DNA of 64,000 bases from Planctomycetota bacterium (GTDB taxonomy: Bacteria; Planctomycetota; UBA1135; GCA-002686595), in contig JAPLOE010000213.1 in the NCBI GenBank assembly GCA_026692705.1, positions 1 through 64,000 of the forward strand, written 5' to 3'. The notes beneath the pieces are model-generated. The model did no database searches. It saw nothing but the letters and a program-made list of their open reading frames with translations, and was not told the origin of the DNA. Positions 47,950 to 57,987 of this stretch are shown here, piece after piece. The first letter of the stretch is position 1. Each line of letters opens with the position of its first letter. The translations under genes were made by a program, and so were the position numbers.

Positions 47950-50900
47950 CACGCCACGCGAGCGCGCCCTCGAACGAGGGTTGGATGTCGCGCATGGTGC
48001 GCGCGTTCACGACCGGGCCGCTGTCGCCGGTGCTGCTGATCCTGTCGGCCGCGGTTGGACTGGTCGCCGTGCTCGCGACGCCGCGCGAGGAAGAGCCGCA
48101 GATCGTCGTGCCGATGGCCGACGTGATGGTGTCGTTCCCCGGCGCGAGCGCCGAGGAAGTCGAGCAGCTCGTCGCGACGCCGCTCGAGAAGCTCATGTGG
48201 CAGATCGACGGCGTCGAGCACGTGTATTCCGTCTCGCGTCGCGGCGGTGCGGCGATCACCGTGCGCTTCTTCGTCGGCGAGGACCGCGAGCGCGCGCTGG
48301 TGCGCTTGCAGTCGAAGATCGAGGCCCACCGCGGCGAAGCGCCCCCGGGCGTCGCGGGTTGGGCCGTGCGCCCGGTCGAGATCGACGACGTGCCGATCGT
48401 CGCGCTGACGCTGTGGTCGGAGAGCGCGGATCCGGCGGCGTTGCGGCGCTCCGCCGAGGAACTGCTCGCGCGGCTCGAGGAAGTGCCCGATGTGTCCCGC
48501 ACGGAGATTCTCGGCGGGCTTCCGCGCGAAGTGCGCGTCGAGCTCGATCCTGAGGCGCTCGCGGCGCGCGAGTTGTCGCCCCTGGAAGTCGCGGGCGCGC
48601 TGGCCGCGGCGGATTCTGCGTTGCAGGCGGGTGCCTTCGACCGTGCGGACCGGCACATCGAGCTGCAGGCCGGGCCGTTCCTCGGGGACAGCCGCGAAAT
48701 CGCCGAGCTCGTGGTCGGCGTGCACGGCGACCGGCCGGTGCACGTGCGCGACGTCGCGAAGGTCGTCGACGGTCCCGTGGAGGCGCGAGCGCTCGTGCGA
48801 CTGGGTTTCGGGCCGAATGGCGCCGGGCCGCAGGGCAAGTCCTTCGACGCGGTCACGCTCGCGATCTCGAAGAAGAAAGGCACGAACGCGGTTCACGTCG
48901 CCGAAGCCGTCGTCGAGCGCGCGCACGAGCTCGCTCGCGAGATCCTGCCGAGTGACGTCCACTTGCAGGTGACACGCGACTGGGGCGAGACCGCCGACGA
49001 GAAGGTCAACGAGCTGCTTGGCCACCTCACGCTCGCGATCGTCACCGTGATCGCGCTGGTCGCCTTCGCGCTCGGGCGCCGCGAGGGCCTGATCGTCGCC
49101 GCCGCCGTGCCCGTCACGTTCGCGCTGACGCTCGGCTTCAACTTGCTCGTCGGCTATTCGATCAACCGCGTGACGCTGTTCGCGCTCGTGTTGGTGCTGG
49201 GACTTGTGTGCGACGACCCGATCGTCGACGTCGAGAACATCCATCGGCACTTCCGCCGCGCCGCGAAGGCGCCGCTCGAGGCCGTGATCGAGGCGGTGAA
49301 CGAGGTTCGCCCGCCGGTGATCGTCGCGACGCTCGCGGTGATCCTGTCGTTTGTCCCGCTGTTCTTCATCACCGGGATGATGGGGCCCTACATGCGCCCG
49401 ATGGCGTTCAACGTGCCGGTCGCGATGGCGATGAGCCTGCTCGTGGCATTCACGGTGACGCCGTGGATGAGCTACAAGCTGCTCAAGCCGCACACGGGCG
49501 AGCACGACGATTCAGGTGGCCTGCTCGAGCGTGGTTACGTCGGCGCGTTGACGGCGCTGCTGCGCAGCAAGGTCGCGCGCTTCTCGCTGTGGGCCTCGAT
49601 CGCGGTGTCCGGAGCCCTTGCCGTTGGCCTCGGAGCGAGCGGCGCCGTGCCGCTGAAAATGCTGCCCTACGACAACAAGAGCGAGTTCGACCTCGTCATC
49701 GACTTGCCGAACGGCTCGACGCTCGAGGCGACGGATGCGGCCGTGCGCGACATCGAGGCGCAGCTCGCGACGGTCGCGGAAGTTACGGATTTCTCGGCCT
49801 TCATCGGCACCGCCGGCCCGATCGACTTCAACGGCCTCGTGCGCCGCTACAACCTGCGCGCGTCGCCGGAGCTGGCGCAAGTGCGCGTGCGGCTCGTGGG
49901 CAAGGGCGAGCGCGAGCAGCGGAGCCACGAGCTCGCGCTGCGCATCCGCAACGAGCTGCAGGAGATCGCGGGTCGCCACGGCGCGACGTTGAAGATCGTC
50001 GAGCTTCCGCCAGGGCCGCCGGTGCTCGCCACGCTGGTCGCCGAGGTGCGCGGACCCGCGGAGCGCACGTGGCCGGAGATCGTCGCCGGTGCGCGCGAAG
50101 TCGCGAAGTCTCTCGCCGCCGAACACGGCGTGGTCGACGTCGACGTGATGACCGAAGAGCCGCACGCGCGCCTGGAATTCGAGCTCGATCGCGAGAAGGC
50201 CATGCTGCACGGCGTCTCGTCGGAGCTCGTGACTCGCACGCTCGCGCTCGCGCTCACAGGCGCCCCGGTCGCGACCGTTCATGAGCCGCACGAACGCCAG
50301 CCGCTCGTGCTCAAGCTCGGCCTCGACCGCGAGCACCGCAGCGGGGCGGAAGAGCTCGGGCGCCTCTCGATGAAGGGCGCCGACGGCTCGCTCGTGCCGC
50401 TCGCGGAGCTCGGCCGTTTCCGCGAGGTCCAGAGCGAGCCCTCGATCTACCACAAGGACCTGGCGCGCACGGCCTTCGTGCTCGGCGAGGTCGCAGGCCG
50501 TCCGCCGGCGGAAATCGTGCTGTCGCAGCAGGCCTTGCGCGAGCGCGAACCGCTCCTCGGTGGCCTCGCCGCCGACTGGTCGGGCGAAGGCGAGTGGCAA
50601 ATCACGCTCGACGTCTTCCGCGACCTCGGCCTCGCCTTCGCGGGCGCGCTGGTCGGCATCTACGTGCTGCTCGTGCTGCAGACGCACTCGTTCCTGCTGC
50701 CGCTGGTGGTGATGCTCTCGATCCCGCTGGGCGCGATCGGCATCCTCCCGGGCTTCTGGCTGCTCAACCTCGTCCTCGACGAGCCCGTCGGCGGCTACGG
50801 CACGCCCGTGTTCTTCACCGCGACGGGCATGATCGGAATGATCGCGCTCGCCGGCATCGTCGTGCGCAACTCGATCATCCTGATCGACTTCATGTCCGAG

Positions 50901-51149
50901 CGCGAAGCGGCGGGAGCGTCGCTCGACGACGCCGTGCTGGAGAGCGGGACCAAGCGCCTGCGCCCGATCCTGCTCACCGCTGGAGCCGCGATGCTCGGCG
51001 CCTGGCCGATCACGCTCGACCCGATCTTCTCCGGGCTCGCGTGGAGCCTGATCTTCGGCCTCGTGGCCTCGACCGGATTCACGCTGCTCGTCATCCCGAT
51101 CGCCTACCGCTGGCTCCGGCAGCGCGCGCGGGCCAAGGTCACGGCGTAG
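47946..51149 (+). CDS. RND efflux permease (AcrB family)
   Basis: 1068 aa; VSFPGASAEEVEQLVATPLEKLM; LGLVCDDPIVDVENIHRHFR; IVVRNSIILIDFM. Confidence 0.95.
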   Translation: MTRHASAPSNEGWMSRMVRAFTTGPLSPVLLILSAAVGLVAVLATPREEEPQIVVPMADVMVSFPGASAEEVEQLVATPLEKLMWQIDGVEHVYSVSRRGGAAITVRFFVGEDRERALVRLQSKIEAHRGEAPPGVAGWAVRPVEIDDVPIVALTLWSESADPAALRRSAEELLARLEEVPDVSRTEILGGLPREVRVELDPEALAARELSPLEVAGALAAADSALQAGAFDRADRHIELQAGPFLGDSREIAELVVGVHGDRPVHVRDVAKVVDGPVEARALVRLGFGPNGAGPQGKSFDAVTLAISKKKGTNAVHVAEAVVERAHELAREILPSDVHLQVTRDWGETADEKVNELLGHLTLAIVTVIALVAFALGRREGLIVAAAVPVTFALTLGFNLLVGYSINRVTLFALVLVLGLVCDDPIVDVENIHRHFRRAAKAPLEAVIEAVNEVRPPVIVATLAVILSFVPLFFITGMMGPYMRPMAFNVPVAMAMSLLVAFTVTPWMSYKLLKPHTGEHDDSGGLLERGYVGALTALLRSKVARFSLWASIAVSGALAVGLGASGAVPLKMLPYDNKSEFDLVIDLPNGSTLEATDAAVRDIEAQLATVAEVTDFSAFIGTAGPIDFNGLVRRYNLRASPELAQVRVRLVGKGEREQRSHELALRIRNELQEIAGRHGATLKIVELPPGPPVLATLVAEVRGPAERTWPEIVAGAREVAKSLAAEHGVVDVDVMTEEPHARLEFELDREKAMLHGVSSELVTRTLALALTGAPVATVHEPHERQPLVLKLGLDREHRSGAEELGRLSMKGADGSLVPLAELGRFREVQSEPSIYHKDLARTAFVLGEVAGRPPAEIVLSQQALREREPLLGGLAADWSGEGEWQITLDVFRDLGLAFAGALVGIYVLLVLQTHSFLLPLVVMLSIPLGAIGILPGFWLLNLVLDEPVGGYGTPVFFTATGMIGMIALAGIVVRNSIILIDFMSEREAAGASLDDAVLESGTKRLRPILLTAGAAMLGAWPITLDPIFSGLAWSLIFGLVASTGFTLLVIPIAYRWLRQRARAKVTA

Positions 51150-52500
51150 GCGCGAGCGCACCGCCGCTGGCGCGGGCGAGCTCGAGCCGACTGCGCGCGA
51201 GCACGGCCTGCGCCGCGACGACCGCGCGCTGCAGGGCCACCTGTCGCGCCTGCGCGTCGAGCAGGTCGAGTGCGGTCGCGTGGCCGGCCTCGAAGGCGGT
51301 GCGCGCAAGTTCCGCGGCTCGGTTTGCCTGCGGCGCCGCCGAGGACGAGAGCGTCGCGAGCGTGCGCTCGGCTGCGAGCGCGTTGGCGTGCGCGGCACGG
51401 ATCTCCTGCTCGGCCTCACTGCGCAGCGCCTCGCGTTCCTCCTCGGCCTTGTCGCGCAGGAGCTCCGCGCGCCGCAGCTGCACGAGGTTCTGGTCGAAGA
51501 TCGGGATCTCGATCGAACCGCTGAAACCGCCGACGAACGGCGTGTTGGTGCCGCGCTCGGGGTGTTCGGTGTCGAGCCCAAGCGAAACGTCCGGCGTCGT
51601 GCGGCTGCGCTCGAGCGCGACGATCGCTTCGGCGCGCTGCACCGAGAGGTTCGCCGCGCGCAGGTCGAGCCGACGTTCACGGGCCGCGGCCAGCAGCTCG
51701 TCGAGCTGCGGCACGAGGAAGACGTCGGACGGGTCTTCACCCAGGACCTCGATCCGGGCGGGATCGCCGTCGAGCGACAGGAGCGACGCGAGTTCGCGAC
51801 GCTGCTCGATCACGGCGGATTCGAGCCGCTGGTGCTCGACGAGCGCGAGAGAGACGCGGCTTTCGGCCTGGTTGAGCTCGACGGAGCGACCCACGCCGCG
51901 TTCGACGCGAATGCGCACGAGATCGCGGGCGCCGAGCGCGACCCGGATCTCGGAATCGACCGCCGCGCGGGCCGCGAGCGCTCCGCGGAGCCCGATGTAC
52001 GCGCGTTCGACGTCGTAGGCGAGCTTCGCCGCCTGCCCCGCGACCGCTGCGACCTTCTCGCGCAGCTCGGCCTCGGCGAATTCTCGGCGGAAACGGATCT
52101 GCCAGAGCTCGCTCAGGCTCTGCACGAGGTCGGCGCCGATGCGCTCGCGACCGCCGCCATCCGGCCACAGGTAGCTCAGGCCGAGCGTCGGGTTGCGCAG
52201 CAGTCCCGACTGCTCGTAGTCGGCGCGCGAGACGCCGATCTCGAAGAACGCCGCGCGCAAGCGACGGTTCTGCAGGAGCGCGAGCTGGCGCGCTTCGGCG
52301 AGCGTGAGCCCGTCCTCGAGCACGCGCTCGACCTCCACCGTCGACAGCCCCGGTTCATCGGGCCGCAGGACCTTCTCGACTCCGGTCGCCTCGCGGATCG
52401 CGACTTGGGCGTCCGCGTAGTCCGCGCTGGGATCGACCGTCGTCCGGCACGCCGCGACGAGCGCGACACCCGCCAACACCACGAGATCAAGCTTCCGCAC
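51139..52500 (-). CDS. TolC-family outer membrane efflux lipoprotein (CusC-like)
   Basis: Lipobox LVAACRT; TLAEARQLALLQNRRLRAAFFEIGVSRADYEQSGLLRNPTLGLSY. Confidence 0.88.
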   Translation of the reverse strand: MRKLDLVVLAGVALVAACRTTVDPSADYADAQVAIREATGVEKVLRPDEPGLSTVEVERVLEDGLTLAEARQLALLQNRRLRAAFFEIGVSRADYEQSGLLRNPTLGLSYLWPDGGGRERIGADLVQSLSELWQIRFRREFAEAELREKVAAVAGQAAKLAYDVERAYIGLRGALAARAAVDSEIRVALGARDLVRIRVERGVGRSVELNQAESRVSLALVEHQRLESAVIEQRRELASLLSLDGDPARIEVLGEDPSDVFLVPQLDELLAAARERRLDLRAANLSVQRAEAIVALERSRTTPDVSLGLDTEHPERGTNTPFVGGFSGSIEIPIFDQNLVQLRRAELLRDKAEEEREALRSEAEQEIRAAHANALAAERTLATLSSSAAPQANRAAELARTAFEAGHATALDLLDAQARQVALQRAVVAAQAVLARSRLELARASGGALAPTP

Positions 52501-55500
52501 CGGTCACCTCCATTGGCATGTCGTTTTCCTCGCCGGTTTCCGCCGGAATCGCGAAACGCAGGAACAGGCTCGGAACGAGCAGCATGTTGAGCAGCGTCGA
52601 CGACAGGAGTCCCCACAGGATCACCACCGCCATCGGCGTCAGGATCTCGCTGCCCGGCTTGTCGCCGCGCAGTGCGAGCGGAATCAGGGCGAGGCCCGCA
52701 GCCAGCGCCGTCATCAGGATCGGAGCGAGGCGCTCGAGCGCACCCCGCCGCACCGCCTCGCGGAAGTCGCGCACGCCCTCGTGGCGTTGCAGGTGGCGGA
52801 TGTGCGACACGAGCATGATGCCGTTGCGCGCCGCGACGCCGAACACCGTGATGAACCCGATGATCGACGCCACTGTCAGCACGCCGCCGGTCAGGTAAAC
52901 GCCGAGCACGCCCCCGATCAGCGCGAGCGGCAGGTTGAGCAGGATCAGCGCCGCATCGCGCACCGAACCGAACGCGAAGTACAGCAGGAACGCGATGCTC
53001 ACGACGATCAGCACGCCGAGCACGCTCAGGAGCTCGCCCGTGGCCTGCGCGCTCTCGAACTGGCCGCCGTACTCGACCCAGTAGCCCGACGGCAGCTCCA
53101 CCTGCGCCTCGATGCCGCTGCGGATCTCCTCGACGACGCCGCGCAGGTCGCGCCCGGCGACGTTGCACATCACGACGATCTTGCGCTGCGCGTTTTCGCG
53201 ACTGATGAAGTTCGGCGTGCGGTCCTCGCGCACCGAGGCGAGCGCGCGCAGTGGGATTCGCTGCCCTTCCGGCGCCTCGACGAGCACGTCCGGCAGGTAC
53301 TCCGGATCGAGCTGCCCCGCCCCGGTCGTTCGCACGACCAGCGCGACGGGGTTGGTGCCCTCGAGCACTTCGCTCGCGACGCTGCCTTGCGTGGCGAGCT
53401 CGACCGCGTGCGCCACGTCCTCGATGTGCAGCCCGTGCCGCGCGATCGCCGCGCGATCGAACTCGATGCGCATCGTCGGCACCAGCGCCTGCCGCTCGAC
53501 CGACAGGTCGACGACTCCCGGGACGGTTCTCATCACCTCCTCGATCTTCGCGCCGAGGTCGCGCAGTTGCCCCAGATCCGGCCCGAACAGCTTGACCGCG
53601 ATGCTCGCGCGCGTGCCCGACAGCATGTGGTCGATGCGGTGACCGATCGGCTGCCCGAACGAGGCCTGGATCCCCGCGATGCTGCCCAGCCGCTCGCGCA
53701 TCGACTCGAGCAGCTCCTCCTTCGTGCGCCGCGGCTTGCCCATGCGCACCGGAGCTTCCATGTCCAGCGTGAGGTCGATCTCGCTCGCCTCGACGCCCTG
53801 CACGTGCTCGTCTTCCTCGGCGCGCCCGGTGCGACGCCCCATCGCGACGACTTCCGGTTCCTGCATGAGCTGCTGCTCGACCATGTGCGCGAGCTGGTCG
53901 CCCTGCGCGATCGACGTGCCCGGCAGGCTCGCCACCTCGACGACCAGCGCGCCCTCGTTGAATTCCGGCAGGAATCCGCGCCCCATCGTGGCCGCGCTCC
54001 AGGTCGCGAGCGCCAGCATCGCCGCACTCGGGATGCCGACGATCCACGGGTGATTCAGCGCCCACTCGAGCGGTTTCGCGTAGAGCTTCTGCAGAAGGTG
54101 CACGAGCGGCGGCTCGCCGCCCTTGGTCACGATGCGGCTGTTCGGCAAGAGCAGGCTGCACAGCGCCGGCGTCAGCGTGAGCGCCGTGAGCAGCGAGGCC
54201 GCGAGCGACACCGTGAACGCAAGACCAAGCGGCCGAAGCAGGCGTCCTTCGACGCCCGACAGGAAGAACAGCGGTGCGAACACGAGCAGGATGATGAACG
54301 TCGCGAGCACGATCGAGCCGCGCACTTCGACGCTCGCCGCGTAGATCACGCTCGCCGCCGCCTTGCGCCGCCCCTCGGGCAGCTTGCGGTTCTCGCGCAG
54401 GCGCCGCAGCACGTTCTCGACGTCGATGATCGCGTCGTCGACCAGTGCGCCGATCGCGATCGCCATGCCGCCGAGCGTCATCGTGTTGATGTTCGCGCCC
54501 ATCAGCTCGAGCGCGAGCACCGTGATCAGGAGCGACAGCGGCAGCGCGAGCAGCGTGATGACGCTCGCGCGCGTGCTCGCGAGGAACGCCGCCACGACCA
54601 GCACGACGAACAGCGCGCCCTCGACCAGCGCCGACACCGTGTTGTCGACCGAGTTCTGGATGAACGAGGCCTGCCGGAACAGGTTGCGGTTGATGTGCAT
54701 GCCCGCCGGCAGCACGGCCTGCAGCTCGTCGAGCGTGCGGTCGAGGCGCTCGGTCAGCTCGAGCGTGTTCGCGCCCGGCTGCTTCTGCACCGCGAGCACG
54801 ACGCCCGCCTCGATGATCGGCTCCCAGTCCTCGCCGCGCCGCGAGGCCGCCGCCGTGCCGCGCTTGAGCGCCGGCCCGATCACGACCTCGCCGAGATCGC
54901 GCACCGTCACCGGCACGCCGTCGCGCCGCGCGACCTGCACCGCCGCGATGTCGTCGATCCCGACGACGCGGCCGATGCCTTCGACGAGCACTTCCTGCGA
55001 GCCCATGTGCAGCACGCCCGCGGCCACGTTCTGGTTCGAGCCCGCGAGCGCCTCGATCACCTCGTCCGCCGTCACGCCGTAGGCGCGCATGCGGTCGGGC
55101 TCGAGCAGCACCTGGTACTGCTTCGTGTCGCCGCCGATCGGCGTCACCTGCGACACGCCCGGCACCGACAGCAGGCGGCGCTTGAGCACCGTCGTCGCCG
55201 TCGTGCGCAGCTCGAGCGGCCCGTGGCGATCGCTGGTGAGCGACACGAACAGGATCTCGCCCATCACGCTCGACACCGGCGCGAGCTTCGGCGCCTCGAC
55301 GCCTTCAGGCATCGCGCCCGAGATCGTGCTCAGCCGCTCCGCCACCGTCTGGCGCGCGCGGTGGATGTCGGTGCCCCACTCGAACTCGACCCACACGACG
55401 GTGATGCCGAGCGCCGTGCCCGAGCGCACGCGCCGCACGCCCGAGGCGCCGTTCATCACGCTCTCGATCGGGAACGTGACCTGCGTCTCCATTTCCTGCG

Positions 55501-55672
55501 GAGAGAGGCTGTGACCTTCGACGAGCACCGTGACGGTCGGCGCCGTCAGGTCGGGGAAGACGTCGACCGGCATGCGCAGCGTGACGAACACGCCCAGCGC
55601 CATCGCGAGGATCGACAGGACGATGACCGTGAGGCGCTTCTCGAGCGCCCAGCGGATCAGGAGGTTGATCAC
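52487..55672 (-). CDS. CusA/CzcA-family RND permease
   Basis: MINLLIRWALEKRLTVIVLSILAMALG...MPVDVFPDLTAPTVTVLVEGHSLSPQEMETQVTFPIE...GALVDDAIIDVENVLRRL. Confidence 0.93.
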   Translation of the reverse strand: MINLLIRWALEKRLTVIVLSILAMALGVFVTLRMPVDVFPDLTAPTVTVLVEGHSLSPQEMETQVTFPIESVMNGASGVRRVRSGTALGITVVWVEFEWGTDIHRARQTVAERLSTISGAMPEGVEAPKLAPVSSVMGEILFVSLTSDRHGPLELRTTATTVLKRRLLSVPGVSQVTPIGGDTKQYQVLLEPDRMRAYGVTADEVIEALAGSNQNVAAGVLHMGSQEVLVEGIGRVVGIDDIAAVQVARRDGVPVTVRDLGEVVIGPALKRGTAAASRRGEDWEPIIEAGVVLAVQKQPGANTLELTERLDRTLDELQAVLPAGMHINRNLFRQASFIQNSVDNTVSALVEGALFVVLVVAAFLASTRASVITLLALPLSLLITVLALELMGANINTMTLGGMAIAIGALVDDAIIDVENVLRRLRENRKLPEGRRKAAASVIYAASVEVRGSIVLATFIILLVFAPLFFLSGVEGRLLRPLGLAFTVSLAASLLTALTLTPALCSLLLPNSRIVTKGGEPPLVHLLQKLYAKPLEWALNHPWIVGIPSAAMLALATWSAATMGRGFLPEFNEGALVVEVASLPGTSIAQGDQLAHMVEQQLMQEPEVVAMGRRTGRAEEDEHVQGVEASEIDLTLDMEAPVRMGKPRRTKEELLESMRERLGSIAGIQASFGQPIGHRIDHMLSGTRASIAVKLFGPDLGQLRDLGAKIEEVMRTVPGVVDLSVERQALVPTMRIEFDRAAIARHGLHIEDVAHAVELATQGSVASEVLEGTNPVALVVRTTGAGQLDPEYLPDVLVEAPEGQRIPLRALASVREDRTPNFISRENAQRKIVVMCNVAGRDLRGVVEEIRSGIEAQVELPSGYWVEYGGQFESAQATGELLSVLGVLIVVSIAFLLYFAFGSVRDAALILLNLPLALIGGVLGVYLTGGVLTVASIIGFITVFGVAARNGIMLVSHIRHLQRHEGVRDFREAVRRGALERLAPILMTALAAGLALIPLALRGDKPGSEILTPMAVVILWGLLSSTLLNMLLVPSLFLRFAIPAETGEENDMPMEVTGAEA

Positions 55673-55687
55673 TTGGTTTCCTCCCGA

Positions 55688-57301
55688 TCAGTGGTCGTGG
55701 TGTTCCATGGACGCGGGCGCCATGGACGAGAGCCGCACGATGTAGGCGCCGCGCGTGGCGACACGCTCGTTCTCCGCGAGTCCCTCGAGCACCTCGACGG
55801 TCGCGCCGTCGCGCACGCCCAGCCGCAGCTGGCGCTTCTCGAACAGCTCGCCCGAGCGCATCACGTAGGCCGTCGGGACGCCCTGGTCCATCACGATCGC
55901 CTCGTGCGGGATCGCGAGCGCGCCGCGGACGACTTCCGTGCGCAGCTCGAGCTCCGCTAGCTGGCCATCGATCAGCTTGTTGTCCTTGTTTTCCGCGGCA
56001 AAACGCACGAGCACGGCTCGGGACTCCTCGCTCACGCGCGGAGCGATGTACGGCGCTCCCGCGAGCTCGAGGCGCTCACCCGCGAGTCCGAGGAACGTCG
56101 CCGTCGCGCCCAGCTCGCGCGACAGACGGTGCAGGTCGAACTCCGACACGCGGCCTTCGATCCACACGCGCGACGTGTCGACGATGCGCAGGAGTTCCAT
56201 GTCCGGCGTCACGCTCGCGCCCGCCGAATTCGGGGCCCACGTCACGACGCCGTCGATCGGCGCGAGCACCTGCACGCGCACCACGGGCGAGCCCGTCTGC
56301 GCGTCGAAGGGCACGCGGTCGGCGAGCAGCCGCTCCACCGTCTGCTTGCGGCCGAGCGCGAGCTCTTCCTCGTGGATCGTCATCTCCACCTCGAGCTCCG
56401 CCGCGTCGAGCTCGGGCAGCGTGCTCAGGCCATCGGGCCGCAACGTCTTCAGCCGGTCGAGCTCGCGCTGCGCGAACGAGCGCCGCAGCTTCGAGTGCTC
56501 GACCTCGTGCACCGCCTCGACGAGCCGCATCTCGAGCTCGAGCCGCAGCGCGTGCAGCTGCGCGATCGTCGCCGCGTCCGCCGGCGGTTCGACCGTGCAG
56601 AGCACTTCACCCGCCTTCACTCGCTCGCCCGAACGCGGCAACGTGCGTCCCGCGACCGGCGCGAGCCTGCCGCCCACCGGCGCGTGCACTTCAGCGCTCG
56701 CACCATCGGGCAACCGCACGCTCGCCGGCACGACCAGCCGTCGCGCGAGGTCCTTGCGCTCGACCTTCGCGAGCAGGAGCCGCAGCGGCCACTGCTGCTG
56801 GAACGTGAACGGCACCTGGTTCGACGCGATCACGGGCTCGACGACCGCCGCCGCCGCCTCCGCCGCGCCCGCGTTGGGGTGCACGTACAGCTCGCCGCAC
56901 TCGACCGTCTCGCTCACCTGCTCGCTCTCGATGCCGATCGCGAGCGGGAAGCGGCCGGTCGCGTCGGGAGTGACGACCACGGGGAAAATCCCCGGTGATT
57001 TCGGGGCTTCGATCCGGAACTCGCGCGTGCCAACGCGCACCTTCGCGACGCCCGAACGCACCGGCTCGCCGGTGGCGAGCACGCTCAAGTGCACCATGAA
57101 CGTCGCCGCGCTGCCGGCCGCGACATGGGGATGTTCCGCGAACACGAGCACACGCTCGCCGAAGCGCGTGACGAGCTCGGGCTGCAGGTGCGCTTCGGCG
57201 CTCTCCGCCGCCTTCACCGCAGGTTGCGCAGGCGCCAGCTTGTCGCAGGAAACGAGGGACGTGACGAGGAACAGCGAAACGGGCAGGAACGGACGATGCA
57301 C
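55688..57301 (-). CDS. CusB-like RND periplasmic adaptor
   Basis: Biotinyl-lipoyl-like LAPVAGRTLPRSGERVKAGEVLCTVEPP; VLAPIDGVVTWAPNSAGASVTPDMELLRIVDTSRVWIEGRVSEFDL. Confidence 0.88.
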   Translation of the reverse strand: MHRPFLPVSLFLVTSLVSCDKLAPAQPAVKAAESAEAHLQPELVTRFGERVLVFAEHPHVAAGSAATFMVHLSVLATGEPVRSGVAKVRVGTREFRIEAPKSPGIFPVVVTPDATGRFPLAIGIESEQVSETVECGELYVHPNAGAAEAAAAVVEPVIASNQVPFTFQQQWPLRLLLAKVERKDLARRLVVPASVRLPDGASAEVHAPVGGRLAPVAGRTLPRSGERVKAGEVLCTVEPPADAATIAQLHALRLELEMRLVEAVHEVEHSKLRRSFAQRELDRLKTLRPDGLSTLPELDAAELEVEMTIHEEELALGRKQTVERLLADRVPFDAQTGSPVVRVQVLAPIDGVVTWAPNSAGASVTPDMELLRIVDTSRVWIEGRVSEFDLHRLSRELGATATFLGLAGERLELAGAPYIAPRVSEESRAVLVRFAAENKDNKLIDGQLAELELRTEVVRGALAIPHEAIVMDQGVPTAYVMRSGELFEKRQLRLGVRDGATVEVLEGLAENERVATRGAYIVRLSSMAPASMEHHDH

Positions 57302-57398
57302 GGGCAGACCTCAGGCAGGATTCGAAGCTAGTTCGACGACCGCCACACGCGGCCATCACGCCCGCGCAACCGCGCGAGCGCAGCGACGAAACCGCTGG

Positions 57399-57908
57399 CT
57401 AGATCCGCAGCGGCAGACTGCCGCCCGGAGACGGCTCGCCGCTGGGCTCGTGCGACGCCGTACGCGCCGCCACGACCGCTTCGAGCCCTTCGTTCGCCGG
57501 CACCGCGAGCGCCAGCGTCACGAGCGCTTCCCAGCTCGGCAGCGCCACGCCTTCCGACGGTCCATCGACCACCGGCGGCGCCGTGGGGAACGCGAACACG
57601 ACGCGCTCGACATCCTCGTGCGAGCCCTGCGCCTTGCCGTCGCGCCCGGGCGTTTCGCCGTGATGGTGCGTGTCAGCGAGCCCCGCGTGCTGGCTGCGAT
57701 GCCAGCTCTCGTGCCGCGCATGGTCCGGCTGGTGCACGCCACCCGCAACCAGATGCAGGTGCCCACCGAGCCCACCGTGCGCATGGATCAGCGCCGCCGT
57801 GCCGCTCAGCATCTGCACCACCAGCATCCACGCAACCAAGGCCGCCGCCATCCACCGCCCGCGCACGCGAGCGGCGTTCCGACGTCGATCCTCAGCACCC
57901 GTGCCCAT
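57399..57908 (-). CDS. His-rich membrane/secreted protein, first gene of the CusCBA-like cluster
   Basis: TM WMAAALVAWMLVVQMLSGTAAL, then IHAHGGLGGHLHLVAGGVHQPDHARHESWHRSQHAGLADTHHHGE. Confidence 0.6.
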   Translation of the reverse strand: MGTGAEDRRRNAARVRGRWMAAALVAWMLVVQMLSGTAALIHAHGGLGGHLHLVAGGVHQPDHARHESWHRSQHAGLADTHHHGETPGRDGKAQGSHEDVERVVFAFPTAPPVVDGPSEGVALPSWEALVTLALAVPANEGLEAVVAARTASHEPSGEPSPGGSLPLRI

Positions 57909-57987
57909 GGGGCCTCATCCATAGCACGCCCTTTCCGGACTTCACAAGCCCCCAAGTCACCGCAACCTCTCGCGCGCCCCGAATCAC

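Noticed and set aside
52781-55960. 1059-aa plus-strand ORF antisense to the CusA-like permease
   Set aside because: Spurious; the minus strand has an unambiguous RND permease.
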